A DNA stretch of 42,158 nucleotides from an uncultured Saprospiraceae bacterium (lineage in GTDB: Bacteria; Bacteroidota; Bacteroidia; Chitinophagales; Saprospiraceae). Each line of letters begins with the position of its first letter. Position 1 is the stretch's first letter. Made by a program: the position numbers and the translations under genes. The stretch is taken from positions 1 to 42,158 of the forward strand of contig CALIAG010000203.1 of the NCBI GenBank assembly GCA_938041325.1. The letters run 5' to 3'. Shown one piece after another: positions 15,320 to 24,269 of the stretch. The notes beneath the pieces are model-generated. The model searched no databases. It saw nothing but the letters and a program-made list of their open reading frames with translations, and had not been told where the DNA came from.

Positions 15320-16324
15320 TTAAATCAAAGGTAAGGTAGCAACGTATTTATCATGCGATTCTGTAAACGTCAATTCGTCATCAGTGATCATGCTATATCT
15401 CGCTTTCAAATTATTAAGACCAATTTGAGTTGATTCTGGTTTTGTTCCTCTTAGCTGTAAATTATTTTCCACAATTAAATTATCCTCTTGGGAGAATATC
15501 TTTATTATCAAGGGATTGTCAATAGAAACGACATTGTGTTTTATTGCGTTTTCAATCAACAACTGCAAGGTAAAAGGAGGAACGGATTTATTTTTTTGAG
15601 TATCAGAAATTTCAATATTAATAACTAGCGCATCATCAAATCTCATTCGTTGCAAATAAGTGTAGGATTCTGCAAAATCCAATTCTTCTTCCAGCGTAAT
15701 GAGTAATTGCTCTCGGAGTTCTAACAAATTTCTATACAGCTTAGAAAATTCGTGGGTAAACTTAATGGCTTTGTCTTTGTCCACCTGAATGAGCGACGCA
15801 AGAATATTTATACTGTTGAATAAAAAATGTGGATTAATCTGGTTTTTAAGAATTTCATATTGGGAAAGAATATTTTCCTTTTCCATTTGAGTTGTTCTCA
15901 ATAACAAAGCATCTTTTTCTTCTTTGAGCAATCGGTTTTGCTTTTTTAAAGAATGTGCTTCCAATGCATTACTCATGATGACTTTGAGTTCATCAACGTT
16001 CCAAGGTTTAGTGATGTAATGATAAACTTGCCCTTTATTGATCGCGTCCACGATCGCGAGCATATCGCTATATCCTGTTAAAACCATACGGATGATATCG
16101 GGGTATTGAGTGCGCACTTTTTCAAGCAAATCAACACCAGTAATTTCTGGCATTCTTTGGTCTGTAATAACCAAATCAATGGAATTGTTTTCTAAGATTT
16201 CCATTGCTTCTTGCCCGCTATTGGCACAAAGGATTGTGAAATCTCTTCTGAAAACAGCTTTGAATGCGGTTAGATTGTCTTTTTCATCGTCAACATATAA
16301 TATTACATTCTCCTTATTGTCCAT
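15320..16324 (-). CDS. Receiver domain fused to LytS-type histidine kinase
   Basis: The 334-residue protein has an N-terminal receiver domain (residues 6-~120): VILYVDDEKDN, Asp55 in LVITDQRMPEITG, Thr in MVLTGYSD and Lys in YITKPW. A short coiled coil (LKKQNRLLKEEKDALLLRTTQ) links to a His_kinase/HATPase region like LytS/YehU, with the phospho-acceptor His166 in NQINPHFLFNSIN and the ATP-binding Asn in LLIENAIKHNV. No membrane segment is seen, so it is cytoplasmic. It lies between the propeller sensor kinase (9-bp gap upstream) and the LytTR regulator (15-bp gap downstream). An obvious reading is a relay: sensor kinase to this receiver, then this kinase to LytTR. That order is inferred, not seen. 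Confidence 0.9.
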   Translation of the reverse strand: MDNKENVILYVDDEKDNLTAFKAVFRRDFTILCANSGQEAMEILENNSIDLVITDQRMPEITGVDLLEKVRTQYPDIIRMVLTGYSDMLAIVDAINKGQVYHYITKPWNVDELKVIMSNALEAHSLKKQNRLLKEEKDALLLRTTQMEKENILSQYEILKNQINPHFLFNSINILASLIQVDKDKAIKFTHEFSKLYRNLLELREQLLITLEEELDFAESYTYLQRMRFDDALVINIEISDTQKNKSVPPFTLQLLIENAIKHNVVSIDNPLIIKIFSQEDNLIVENNLQLRGTKPESTQIGLNNLKARYSMITDDELTFTESHDKYVATLPLI

Positions 16325-16333
16325 TTATTCTTG

Positions 16334-19300
16334 TTAGTTTTCAGTTGCTTGAATCGGTAATTTAATTAGAAATTCTGTTCCTTGTTGCTGTTGAGAACTT
16401 ACCTCTATTGTACCACTGTGTTGTTTGACAATTCCGTAAGAAATGGAAAGACCAAGCCCAGTACCATCGCCAACATCTTTGGTGGTGAAAAAAGGTTCAA
16501 ATATCCTATTGCGTGTTTGTTCATCCATTCCTCTACCGTTGTCTTTTATTTTAATAAAGATAGAGCCATTCTGTCGAGAGGTATTGATATTAATTTCGCC
16601 TTTACCGTCAACAGCTTCAATAGCGTTGTTTATAACATTCAAAAAGACTTGATTCAATTTACTGATTTGACATTCGATGGAAGGGATGTCTCCAAAGTTT
16701 TTATTGATTTTTATATCTTTCCCAATCTTACTTTTGAGAATAATTAGCGTTGATTCCAAGCCTTCATGAATATTTGCCTCAAGGAATTTTTCAGATCTAT
16801 TTCTAGAGAAAGTATGGAGACTACTCACAATGGTTTGTGTCCGAGAAGCGCCTCTTTCAATGCCATTTATTAATTCTAGCATCTCTTCCTTTAGGAAATT
16901 AGTCTCTAATTGTTTGTTCAATTGTTCGATTTCATCAATCATCTTTGATTTGTCTGGGCTATCTTTTAGTTCAGCTACCTTATCAAGCAATTCTCCCAAT
17001 TCATCAAAATCCATTTTTAAAGCCTGCACATTCGAGGCCACGAAATTTATTGGATTATTAATTTCATGTGCAACTCCGGCAGTTAGCTGTCCAAGCGAAG
17101 CCATTTTTTCGGATTGGACCAATTGCTGTTGGGCGGCTTTTAGTCCATTGAATGCTTCTTCCAGTTTTTTGTTTTGGGATTGAATTTGTTCTGTCCTTTC
17201 TTTAACGGCTAACTCGAGAACTTCTTTGCTTTTTTGCAAGCCTCTAACTCTTAGGTAGTACAGCAAATAAGCAATGCCTAAGACAAGAAAAATACTTAAG
17301 AATCTAAAAATATTAGTTTGCCAAAAAGCTGGTTTTACATAGACATCAACAGACGTAGGTTCATCGCTCCATTCCCCAATATTATTAGATGCCTTTACTT
17401 GGAATTCATAATCTCCAGGTGGGATATTGGTATAAAATGCGGCATCTTGATTTCCAACATAATTCCAATCAGAATCAAAGTTAACCAACCGATAAGCAAA
17501 TTGATTTTTATGACTTTGAGTATAATTCATTGCCGAAAACTTGAAAGCAAACATCTTCACATTCCTTGTTAGGTTTACCTTTTCTGCAATATTAATATGT
17601 CGACTAAGATTAGGACCAGGAATATCTGTAACAGGAGAATTGTAAATACTGAATTCGGTTAACACCACTCTAGGTATACGTTTGTTTTCTAAAATTTCAG
17701 AGGGGTTGAATATGTTTAGACCATTTATACCTCCAAAAAAAAGTTCTCCTTTTTCGTTTTTAAAAACAGCTCCATTGTTAAACTCATTGCTTTGAAGACC
17801 ATCTTTATAAGTGTAGTTTGAGAAGAGTTCTGTGTCTTGATTGAAACGTGATAAACCTTGGTTTGTGCTTACCCATATATTATTTTTATTGTCTTCAACA
17901 ATAGAGTAAATGACTTGATTAGGGAGGCCGTCTTTTTCTGAAAATTTATCAATATTCACAATTCCAACCACGTCGTTATACGAATTGTATTTTATTCTGT
18001 TCAATCCGTTTGAGGTCCCTACCCATAAATTACCTATTTGATCTTCAGAAATGCACCGAACAACTTCATTACTTAATGATTTAGAATCTGTTGCGTCCGC
18101 ATCTATTTTACTAAAAGTTTTAGATTTATAATCATACAAGTTGAGACCGGCATCTGTGCCTACCCAAAGATTTCCTCTTTTATCCTGATAGATACTTCGA
18201 ATGCTATTTCCTGAAATACTTTCTTGGGTTTGAATATTTTCCTCTTTAAGAAATCGGGTGAATGTTCCTGTAGTTCTATCGAATAAATTTAGACCAGCAT
18301 TTGTGCCGACCCAAAAATTGTCTAGATTATCAATTAGTAAAACGCGAACTGAATTTGTGGAAATCGAAGTTGAACTTTCGGGGTCATATTCATAGGATGT
18401 AAAAACAGGAGCTTTATTTTTTTTAATAACCATTTTGTTTAAACCCTTGGAAGTGCCTAGCCAATATACGTTTTCAGATTCTTGCAGAATGCACCAAGTA
18501 CGATTGTGCGAAATAGATTTTTTGTTGTTAGGGTCATTAAAAAATTGATTGAATTTACCAGTAGCCCGATCAAAAGAGTTGAGGCCATTAGATGTTCCAA
18601 TCCAGACGATTCCTTGATGATCCTCATAAACTCCCCAAACGGTATTGTTAGAAAGTGTATTACTTATACCCGTTTGATTAAAAATATGTTCAAAATGTAG
18701 AAAGTTAGGATCAAGCCTACTAATTCCTTTTTCGGATGTTCCTATCCAGATGATTCCTGTTTTGTCTTTAAATATTTCGATGACAAAATTACTTGCAATG
18801 CTATAAGGGTTTAAGGGGTTACTTTTTAAAATTTCAAATTCAGGTTGACCCTCATTGAATTGAGCGAGGTTTAAAAAATTTAGACCATTATCCGTTGCAA
18901 TCAAAAGGTTGCCATTGTCGTCTTCGTTTAAAGCCCAAACAACATTGTTTGAAATACTTTTAGGGTTTCCTGGATCATGGAGATAAGTTTTGAAGGTGTT
19001 GGTTTTATCATCGTACAGTTTCAGCCCGTTGCGATCGGTTGCCACCCAAATATGTCCTACTTTATCCTCATATATGGACCAGGTTGTTTTCGCAAGTCCA
19101 GCCTTTCCTAATTTACCATATGGAACAATGGTAAAAGATTCCGTTTTTTTATCGAAGATATGAATATCGCCATCTCCAAACCCTACCCATATGCGTTGCT
19201 TGGTATCTTCGAAAATGTAATTAATTTCAAGGTCTTGAATGGTATCAGAAACGGGAGAATCTATGGATTTAAAAATCCCTGTTTGTGGATTGAATGTAGC

Positions 19301-19765
19301 AAGTCCTTTGGTCTGTGTACCTACCCAAATGATGTCTTCACTGTCAATGTAAATATGATTTACATTATTGTCAGGGAGCGAGTTTGGGTTATTTGGTTCA
19401 TTATAGTATCGGGTAAATCGATCTGTGTTTCTGTCCAATCTGTTGATGCCATTTGAAGTAGCGACCCAAATGGAGCCATCTTTTGCCTCATCGATTCCTT
19501 TGATAAAGTTATTGCTAAGACTGGTGCTGTCACCGTCCATATTGTAATAAACGCTGAAGGATTTTCCATCAAACCTGTTTAGACCATTATGTGTACTAAA
19601 CCACATAAAGCCCAATCGGTCTTGTTCAATTATTCTGACAGTAGACTGGGATAAACCTTGGTCTACGGATAGGTTTTCAAATCGAATTTTACTGAAATCC
19701 GTTTGAGAAAAACCCAAATTGAAAAGAACGGCAATAAGAGCAATTGTAAAGAATTGCTTCATCAT
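16334..19765 (-). CDS. Two-component sensor histidine kinase with periplasmic Reg_prop beta-propeller
   Basis: The 1143-residue protein has a signal peptide (MMKQFFTIALIAVLFNLGFSQ). About fourteen propeller repeats follow, each carrying a motif like GNLWVGTSNGLNRFD (residues ~28-690), then a Y_Y_Y domain (YRLVNFDSDWNYVGN and NIPPGDYEFQVKASNNIGEWSD), one transmembrane helix (FLSIFLVLGIAYLLYYL, ~825-842) and a coiled coil. The kinase core has His900 in GVAHEINNPINF, N-box NVINNAIEAVD, G1 DNGRGMD and G2 GTGLGLSISYGIVKQHSG. Unlike the hybrid HTCS of Bacteroides, it has no C-terminal receiver or AraC domain; those jobs seem to be split over the two downstream genes. In relatives the propeller senses sugars or other periplasmic ligands; the ligand here is unknown. 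First gene of the operon. Confidence 0.94.
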   Translation of the reverse strand: MMKQFFTIALIAVLFNLGFSQTDFSKIRFENLSVDQGLSQSTVRIIEQDRLGFMWFSTHNGLNRFDGKSFSVYYNMDGDSTSLSNNFIKGIDEAKDGSIWVATSNGINRLDRNTDRFTRYYNEPNNPNSLPDNNVNHIYIDSEDIIWVGTQTKGLATFNPQTGIFKSIDSPVSDTIQDLEINYIFEDTKQRIWVGFGDGDIHIFDKKTESFTIVPYGKLGKAGLAKTTWSIYEDKVGHIWVATDRNGLKLYDDKTNTFKTYLHDPGNPKSISNNVVWALNEDDNGNLLIATDNGLNFLNLAQFNEGQPEFEILKSNPLNPYSIASNFVIEIFKDKTGIIWIGTSEKGISRLDPNFLHFEHIFNQTGISNTLSNNTVWGVYEDHQGIVWIGTSNGLNSFDRATGKFNQFFNDPNNKKSISHNRTWCILQESENVYWLGTSKGLNKMVIKKNKAPVFTSYEYDPESSTSISTNSVRVLLIDNLDNFWVGTNAGLNLFDRTTGTFTRFLKEENIQTQESISGNSIRSIYQDKRGNLWVGTDAGLNLYDYKSKTFSKIDADATDSKSLSNEVVRCISEDQIGNLWVGTSNGLNRIKYNSYNDVVGIVNIDKFSEKDGLPNQVIYSIVEDNKNNIWVSTNQGLSRFNQDTELFSNYTYKDGLQSNEFNNGAVFKNEKGELFFGGINGLNIFNPSEILENKRIPRVVLTEFSIYNSPVTDIPGPNLSRHINIAEKVNLTRNVKMFAFKFSAMNYTQSHKNQFAYRLVNFDSDWNYVGNQDAAFYTNIPPGDYEFQVKASNNIGEWSDEPTSVDVYVKPAFWQTNIFRFLSIFLVLGIAYLLYYLRVRGLQKSKEVLELAVKERTEQIQSQNKKLEEAFNGLKAAQQQLVQSEKMASLGQLTAGVAHEINNPINFVASNVQALKMDFDELGELLDKVAELKDSPDKSKMIDEIEQLNKQLETNFLKEEMLELINGIERGASRTQTIVSSLHTFSRNRSEKFLEANIHEGLESTLIILKSKIGKDIKINKNFGDIPSIECQISKLNQVFLNVINNAIEAVDGKGEININTSRQNGSIFIKIKDNGRGMDEQTRNRIFEPFFTTKDVGDGTGLGLSISYGIVKQHSGTIEVSSQQQQGTEFLIKLPIQATEN

Positions 19766-20290
19766 AAGATGATGAATTTTGTTGATTATTTAATTGAAGA
19801 TGGGGTTATTTTCTGCTTAGATAGAAAGATACAAAATATTAAAAATGGAGCTTTTAACATCACTCTACATTCACTGCAATGTTTTAATAGTCAATCCCAC
19901 TTCATTCCCGTTTCACTCCAATATTTTCCCATTTCACTTAATTGATGGACTTCTTGTTCAAAGCAAACTTTTAAAGAAAATGTACCTCCTCGAAAAGAAT
20001 GACTTGCATTTTTAAATTTTACACTAAATTCCGTTTTCAATACATTCTTATCCCAATTCACTTTTTGAAATTTGACAAAGCCTGATATCAACTGTACTTT
20101 TGTCTTCGCATTCAAAAAATGTATCCACACCCACACGAGTTTCCTTTTCAGGAAATTGAGATCACATCCATCGATAGCACTATACTGTCAAGCTATCAGA
20201 AAAAAAATATAAATATTTGATTTTCGCGTTAAATCGCGTAAAAGAAATAAGTAATTGGACAAGACAATAATTTGATTTGTTCACTTACGA

Positions 20291-20421
20291 TTATTCAGGT
20301 GGCTGAATAAAGAATTATCTGTGTTTGATCATAAGTGTGATGTCGCTCGGCGAGTCAGTTAATAAATCTCTCTCTCATTAACCATGATGGAACAATTATT
20401 TTAAGCCGGGCGGCTTTTTTA
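20291..20421 (+). ncRNA. Candidate small structured RNA ending in an intrinsic terminator
   Basis: On the plus strand there is a perfect 8-bp hairpin with loop GTGG (20291-20310), a short CTCGGCGAG turn (20346-20354), and a 6-bp stem GTTAAT/ATTAAC enclosing the pyrimidine loop AAATCTCTCTCTC (20358-20382). It ends with AAGCCGGGCGGCTT followed by a run of six T (20403-20420). No gene ends nearby on this strand, so a terminator here implies an independent short transcript. The 5' end is a guess, no clear promoter was found, and no known RNA family was recognised. A tiny frame (MMEQLF, from 20384) lies inside. Confidence 0.35.
20403..20421 (+). terminator. Intrinsic terminator without an upstream gene on its strand
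   Basis: AAGCC (20403-20407) pairs with GGCTT (20412-20416) around GGGC, followed by T-rich sequence continuing to about 20426. Nothing coding on the plus strand precedes it within several kilobases. Confidence 0.55.
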
Positions 20422-20472
20422 TTTTTCAATTGGATAGCACAATTCAGAAAACAACATAATACGAGAAAGCAT

Positions 20473-20501
20473 AAAAGGTAACCGACTTACGGTTGCCTTT
20501 T
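20473..20501. terminator. Terminator of the murein-peptide operon (minus strand)
   Basis: AAAAGGTAACCG (20473-20484) pairs with CGGTTGCCTTTT (20490-20501) with one G-U pair and a 5-nt loop. It lies 13 bp beyond the stop codon of the PBP4-type gene. Flanking A and T runs make it usable in both directions. Confidence 0.8.
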
Positions 20502-20513
20502 CTAATGAATGGA

Positions 20514-21869
20514 TTAATATTTTTGATAAATATTTTTCAAAACCTTTTCCATTTCGTGTTTCATTTTTTTACTGTAACCTGAAAAATTATTGTGCATAAA
20601 ACTGAAAATCAAAACTTTACCACTCGATGCTTTTATGTATCCACTCAAGCAGTGAACGTTGCTCAAAGTTCCTGTCTTAGCAAAGACGTAGGGTTCTTCA
20701 TTTCCTGCGTACCAATTTTTAATCGTACCAGATTGGCCGCCAGCAGGAAAGGTTTCAAAAATAAATTCAGGAGGAGCCAATTGATAAATTTTATTAAGAA
20801 TGGTAGTCATTGAACGAGGAGTAAATAAATTATATCTAGACAAACCTGAACCGTCATGCCACATCAATTCATCTTGTAAATCAGAAAATAGATTCACTTT
20901 AGCATGGTCAATGATCCGATCGGTATCCAAGGTGTCATACAGTACGGAAGAGCAAACTAGCAACAATTGTTCAGCAATAAGATTATCACTGTCCTGCATT
21001 AGTTTTTTATATAAAAGTTCGGAAGGTAAACTGTAGATCGTTTGAGCGTTCTCAATTTTGATGTTTTGATGAGGATAGATTTCAATTTGTTTTCCAGTTT
21101 CTTCACTAAGTAAATTGACAAAAAGTAAGTCGGAGTATTTGAATGGAAGGTCGTTTTCAAATTTTTGATTGTTGGCTTCTACTGGATTGTATTCAAATAT
21201 ATTTTGAAATCTCTGACGAATAATTTTTGCATTTGTCCCTTTTAGTTTGTTGTTTGGACGCAATACATTCGTAAAAAGTAGAGGATTAATGAGGTATTCT
21301 AAATCTTCTTCTTTTTTATCAAATTGGACAATATTCCCATAAATTGGTACTGCAGATTTTTCAGGTTGATAATAGTGATAATAATCGTCCCATGCCCATC
21401 CAGATCCAAAATGCTCTGTTTGGAAATTATGGGCAGAAAAATAAACCTTATTGTTTCTACTTCTTAAAAAGTCCAAGACCTCTCTGTTCAACGGGAGGTA
21501 ATTGTGTAACAATGAAGGATCACCAGTTCCCCAAAAAATAGTACTGTCTCCTTTTTGCATATACCGCAATGCAGGCATAGAGTCGCCCAGTATATTCATT
21601 GAAGTATAAAGGGTTAGAATTTTGGTATTCGAAGCAGGAGTGAAGTATTTATCCGAATTACTTGCGTAAATTGTCTGACTGGTCTCAGGGTCAAGCAAAT
21701 GAAATCCTGTAAAGCTATTTTTAAAAACAGGATTGTCGTCAATTTGCTTTTTAAAACTTGCTTGAGTTGGAGTTAGTTTTCCATTTTTTAATGTGGAACA
21801 AGAAGAGATCAAACCAATTAGCGCAAGACATGCGATTACATTTCTGGTGAATTCAAGAGTAGTTTTCAT
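20514..21869 (-). CDS. D-alanyl-D-alanine carboxypeptidase/endopeptidase, PBP4 (S13) family, lipoprotein
   Basis: The frame is open to 21932, but the ATG at 21869 gives a lipoprotein signal, MKTTLEFTRNVIACLALIGLISSC (Cys24), so I prefer it (451 residues). Catalytic motifs of class C low-molecular-weight PBPs are all present: SxxK as S80-N-T-K83 in FTPASNTKILT, the SxN-type motif in HDGSGLSRYN, and KTG in VFAKTGTLSNVHCLSGY. PBP4 enzymes trim the terminal D-Ala and cut D-Ala-mDAP cross-links of peptidoglycan in the periplasm. It ends the five-gene operon, 72 bp after the serine hydrolase gene, and a terminator follows. Membrane anchoring by lipid is a variation on the usual soluble form. Confidence 0.9.
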   Translation of the reverse strand: MKTTLEFTRNVIACLALIGLISSCSTLKNGKLTPTQASFKKQIDDNPVFKNSFTGFHLLDPETSQTIYASNSDKYFTPASNTKILTLYTSMNILGDSMPALRYMQKGDSTIFWGTGDPSLLHNYLPLNREVLDFLRSRNNKVYFSAHNFQTEHFGSGWAWDDYYHYYQPEKSAVPIYGNIVQFDKKEEDLEYLINPLLFTNVLRPNNKLKGTNAKIIRQRFQNIFEYNPVEANNQKFENDLPFKYSDLLFVNLLSEETGKQIEIYPHQNIKIENAQTIYSLPSELLYKKLMQDSDNLIAEQLLLVCSSVLYDTLDTDRIIDHAKVNLFSDLQDELMWHDGSGLSRYNLFTPRSMTTILNKIYQLAPPEFIFETFPAGGQSGTIKNWYAGNEEPYVFAKTGTLSNVHCLSGYIKASSGKVLIFSFMHNNFSGYSKKMKHEMEKVLKNIYQKY

Positions 21870-21941
21870 ACGGTAGAAGCAATTTTGTATTTTTCTAGTC
21901 TTACAATGTACCAAAAACCACTGGAGCAACAAAACATCGTT

Positions 21942-23186
21942 TTACCAAACTTTAAATCTACTGAGATCAGCTGGGAACTTTTTTTCTCTTTTTAATTCGT
22001 ATTCATATAACTTTTTTCCAAAATTTTCAAAGAATGGTAAGCCCGTTTCATAATACTCATAGACATCGTCATTATAGGTTTTATTTTTATTAACATGAAT
22101 AACTGCTGCAACGAAAAATTCCACCTTATTCTCAAAATCTACGATATAAGACACGTCAGTCAAATAGCCATAAGACCAACCCACTTTGTTAAATATTCTT
22201 ACCGCGTCTGGCATGTGATCTGTTTCTCCTCCGTAAATGAAAAACTTGACATCTGAATCTTTTGAATCATACTTCGGGTAATCACATTCTCTTGGACGTG
22301 CAGACATCCATTTATAAAGAAATTGATAATCGTCTTCAGAAAGTTCAAACTTATGCCCAGTAGCTTCAGGGAAAAGAACACTCTGTAAAATGTCATGCAT
22401 ATCTTGCAAACTGAAGTAGTTTTTATTTTCAAAGCTAAAAGGTTCTTTAATTATTTTTCCTTCTGGACCTTCTTTGTCTTTATAAGCCACTCCTTTGATT
22501 TGTGTTTTTAATTTTTTGTCAAAATTAAATGTGCTAAAAACTTCTCCTTGGTGATACAATAATTGATCTTCCTTAAAGAAAGAAACGGGGTTTGTGTATC
22601 TATTCGTTTGCTTGTCAAAAGCAGCTCCTGGACCACCAAGTCTTGAAATTATGCGGGTATCTTCAAAGCCCTTTTGGCGCAGACTTTCATTAAAATCTTT
22701 TTGACCAATAAATTCATACAAACGATTATAAGCATCATTGTCACTTGCCACAAAAATCTTTTTTGCATAGTGTGCTACGCTTGCAAAATTATTAGCTGAA
22801 GTCGAGTCGTGTTCGACAGCCGTTTGAGGTTCACTTCCAATTCCCGTTTTCATGATACTGTGCTTGTCGAGCCCAACAATGTTCAATTTATTTATTTTTT
22901 CCATAGCTAAAAAAGCAGCAGGCATTTTTACAGTACTAGCAGGATAAAAATAAGTATCTGTTTTTTGTCCAAAATTCCATGTCTTAAAACTTGGAGCATT
23001 GTTTTCGTCTCTATTTATTTGAGTATAAATAATTTGGACTTCATGCTCGTTTCCCATTTTTATAATGTCTTTAAAAAGGCTTGGATTCGAGAAAAGGATT
23101 TCAGCAACAGGATTGTCCATCTTAGGTTGAGCATTTATTACTAAAAATAAACCCATTGAGGCAAGTAGTAAAATGAATTTTTTCAT
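21942..23186 (-). CDS. Serine hydrolase of the class A beta-lactamase fold (Beta-lactamase2)
   Basis: The 414-residue product has a signal peptide (MKKFILLLASMGLFLVINAQ). The active-site signature SxxK is S84-T-V-K87 in YPASTVKMPAAF, and the SDN motif is S148-D-N150 in FVASDNDAYNRLYEFIG. The third motif, usually KTG, appears as NKVGWSYGYLTDVSYI, i.e. KVG, in a strand of the right kind. The KVG variant and the ~100-residue extra length compared with true beta-lactamases argue for a peptidase or other hydrolase rather than an antibiotic-resistance enzyme. Its ATG overlaps the PLP-enzyme stop by 4 bp (23183-23186), a tight coupling. Within a murein-peptide operon a periplasmic peptide substrate is plausible, but this is inference. 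Confidence 0.85.
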   Translation of the reverse strand: MKKFILLLASMGLFLVINAQPKMDNPVAEILFSNPSLFKDIIKMGNEHEVQIIYTQINRDENNAPSFKTWNFGQKTDTYFYPASTVKMPAAFLAMEKINKLNIVGLDKHSIMKTGIGSEPQTAVEHDSTSANNFASVAHYAKKIFVASDNDAYNRLYEFIGQKDFNESLRQKGFEDTRIISRLGGPGAAFDKQTNRYTNPVSFFKEDQLLYHQGEVFSTFNFDKKLKTQIKGVAYKDKEGPEGKIIKEPFSFENKNYFSLQDMHDILQSVLFPEATGHKFELSEDDYQFLYKWMSARPRECDYPKYDSKDSDVKFFIYGGETDHMPDAVRIFNKVGWSYGYLTDVSYIVDFENKVEFFVAAVIHVNKNKTYNDDVYEYYETGLPFFENFGKKLYEYELKREKKFPADLSRFKVW

Positions 23187-24247
23187 TGAGACACAAATTG
23201 ATGTATTAGTTGAACGATTTTTTGAAGGTCATCGCTGGTGTGAGCAGCATTTATTACGACTCTCGTAATGTTTTTATCTTTCGGTCCAGGATAAGGAAAA
23301 GAAGAAATAATGACTTTATTCTGGAAAAGGAATTCTGTTAATTGGTCATTTTCAGTATAAAAAACAGGATAGGCTTTTTGATTTCTAAAAAGGCCAGTTC
23401 CATCAGTTTCTCTTTTAAAATATTCAATGTTGTTGCGGACAATATTTAGTTGCTCCTGATATAAATTCTGGCTTTTTAAAAATGCTTGTAAATAAGCAGG
23501 AGGAATAGGTGAGGCTCCTCCAAAATTTGGACTGGCTTTGATTTTATTGACAAAATTTATGTCACCTAATACCACACCCCCTGGAATACCTAAAGCCTTG
23601 CCCAAAGAAGCAATGACCACAAGTTTGTTTGCGGTCAACGATTTTATTTTAGCATAAATACCTTCACCGTTTTTGCCGCATATACCTATGCCGTGCGAAT
23701 CGTCAAATAGTAAAGTGATTTTTTCATCTACAGGGAGTTTTGAGACCCATGATAAGTCAATAGTCTTAGCATAAAGCGGATCAACAGAATTGCTAGATAT
23801 TATAATGTTAGTGACCTCTTCTTTATGAAGAGATTGAAGCAATTGTTTTAGCCCTTCTTCTGTAGCTAGATCCAATCTGATGGCTTCGTCATTGTGAATG
23901 GCTCTGTGTACCTTCTTGTTTTGTATGTAAATACTGTTTCTCGAAAACTGCTTTAGTACAAGTGATCCTGCAAGAGAACCTGAAGTGCATGTGATAGCAG
24001 ATGGGCTGCCCGTTGTTTTTGCGATTAAGGCTTCTGCTTTTCCATATACAGGGAACTGAATATTAGACAATCGACTCCCACCATAGTTTCCACCGTATTG
24101 TAATATTGCTTCGCGTAGACATTCTAAAAATTGTGAATTAGTAGAGATGGCGAGATAGGAGGTTCCACTAAAATGGAGGAATTCTTCATTGTTAATATGC
24201 AGAGTCCTTCCAGGTAATTTGCTTGTTGTTAGTTTTTCTTTTCCCAA
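23183..24247 (-). CDS. PLP-dependent enzyme of the 8-amino-7-oxononanoate synthase / aminotransferase I-II group
   Basis: The 354-residue protein is a fold-type I PLP enzyme of the alpha-oxoamine synthase branch: LHFSGTSYLAIS at the start, YGGNYGGSRLSN, HRAIHNDEAIRLD, the cofactor-binding Asp182 and His185 in LFDDSHGIGICG, and the Schiff-base Lys217 in IASLGKALGIPGG. Family members join an amino acid to an acyl-CoA with loss of CO2 (biotin, heme, sphingolipid or sulfonolipid first steps). It is about 30-40 residues shorter than BioF or Kbl, mostly at the N-terminus. Its neighbours are dipeptide epimerase (22 bp upstream) and serine hydrolase (4-bp overlap), not biotin or lipid genes. The substrate is therefore open; an amino acid released from murein peptides is one possibility. 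Confidence 0.85.
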   Translation of the reverse strand: MGKEKLTTSKLPGRTLHINNEEFLHFSGTSYLAISTNSQFLECLREAILQYGGNYGGSRLSNIQFPVYGKAEALIAKTTGSPSAITCTSGSLAGSLVLKQFSRNSIYIQNKKVHRAIHNDEAIRLDLATEEGLKQLLQSLHKEEVTNIIISSNSVDPLYAKTIDLSWVSKLPVDEKITLLFDDSHGIGICGKNGEGIYAKIKSLTANKLVVIASLGKALGIPGGVVLGDINFVNKIKASPNFGGASPIPPAYLQAFLKSQNLYQEQLNIVRNNIEYFKRETDGTGLFRNQKAYPVFYTENDQLTEFLFQNKVIISSFPYPGPKDKNITRVVINAAHTSDDLQKIVQLIHQFVSQ

Positions 24248-24269
24248 TATTAAAATATTTGAGAGTTAG

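Larger units (their letters stand above)
19766..20513. other. Intergenic region, 748 bp, hairpin-rich, possible small RNA
   Basis: No recognisable gene. An 81-codon minus-strand frame (20136-19891) has no signal, motif or known relative, and I do not accept it. From 20173 on the stretch is unusually dense in inverted repeats: GATAGC/GCTATC (20173-20178, 20192-20197), TTATTCAG/CTGAATAA (20291-20298, 20303-20310), GTTAAT/ATTAAC (20358-20363, 20377-20382), and two terminator-like hairpins near 20403 and 20473. The left part should hold the promoter of the sensor kinase operon. Confidence 0.5.

Noticed and set aside
19891-20136. 81-codon minus-strand open frame between the two operons
   Set aside because: No signal peptide, motif or recognised family; surrounding DNA is intergenic in character. 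Could be revisited if a homologue is found.
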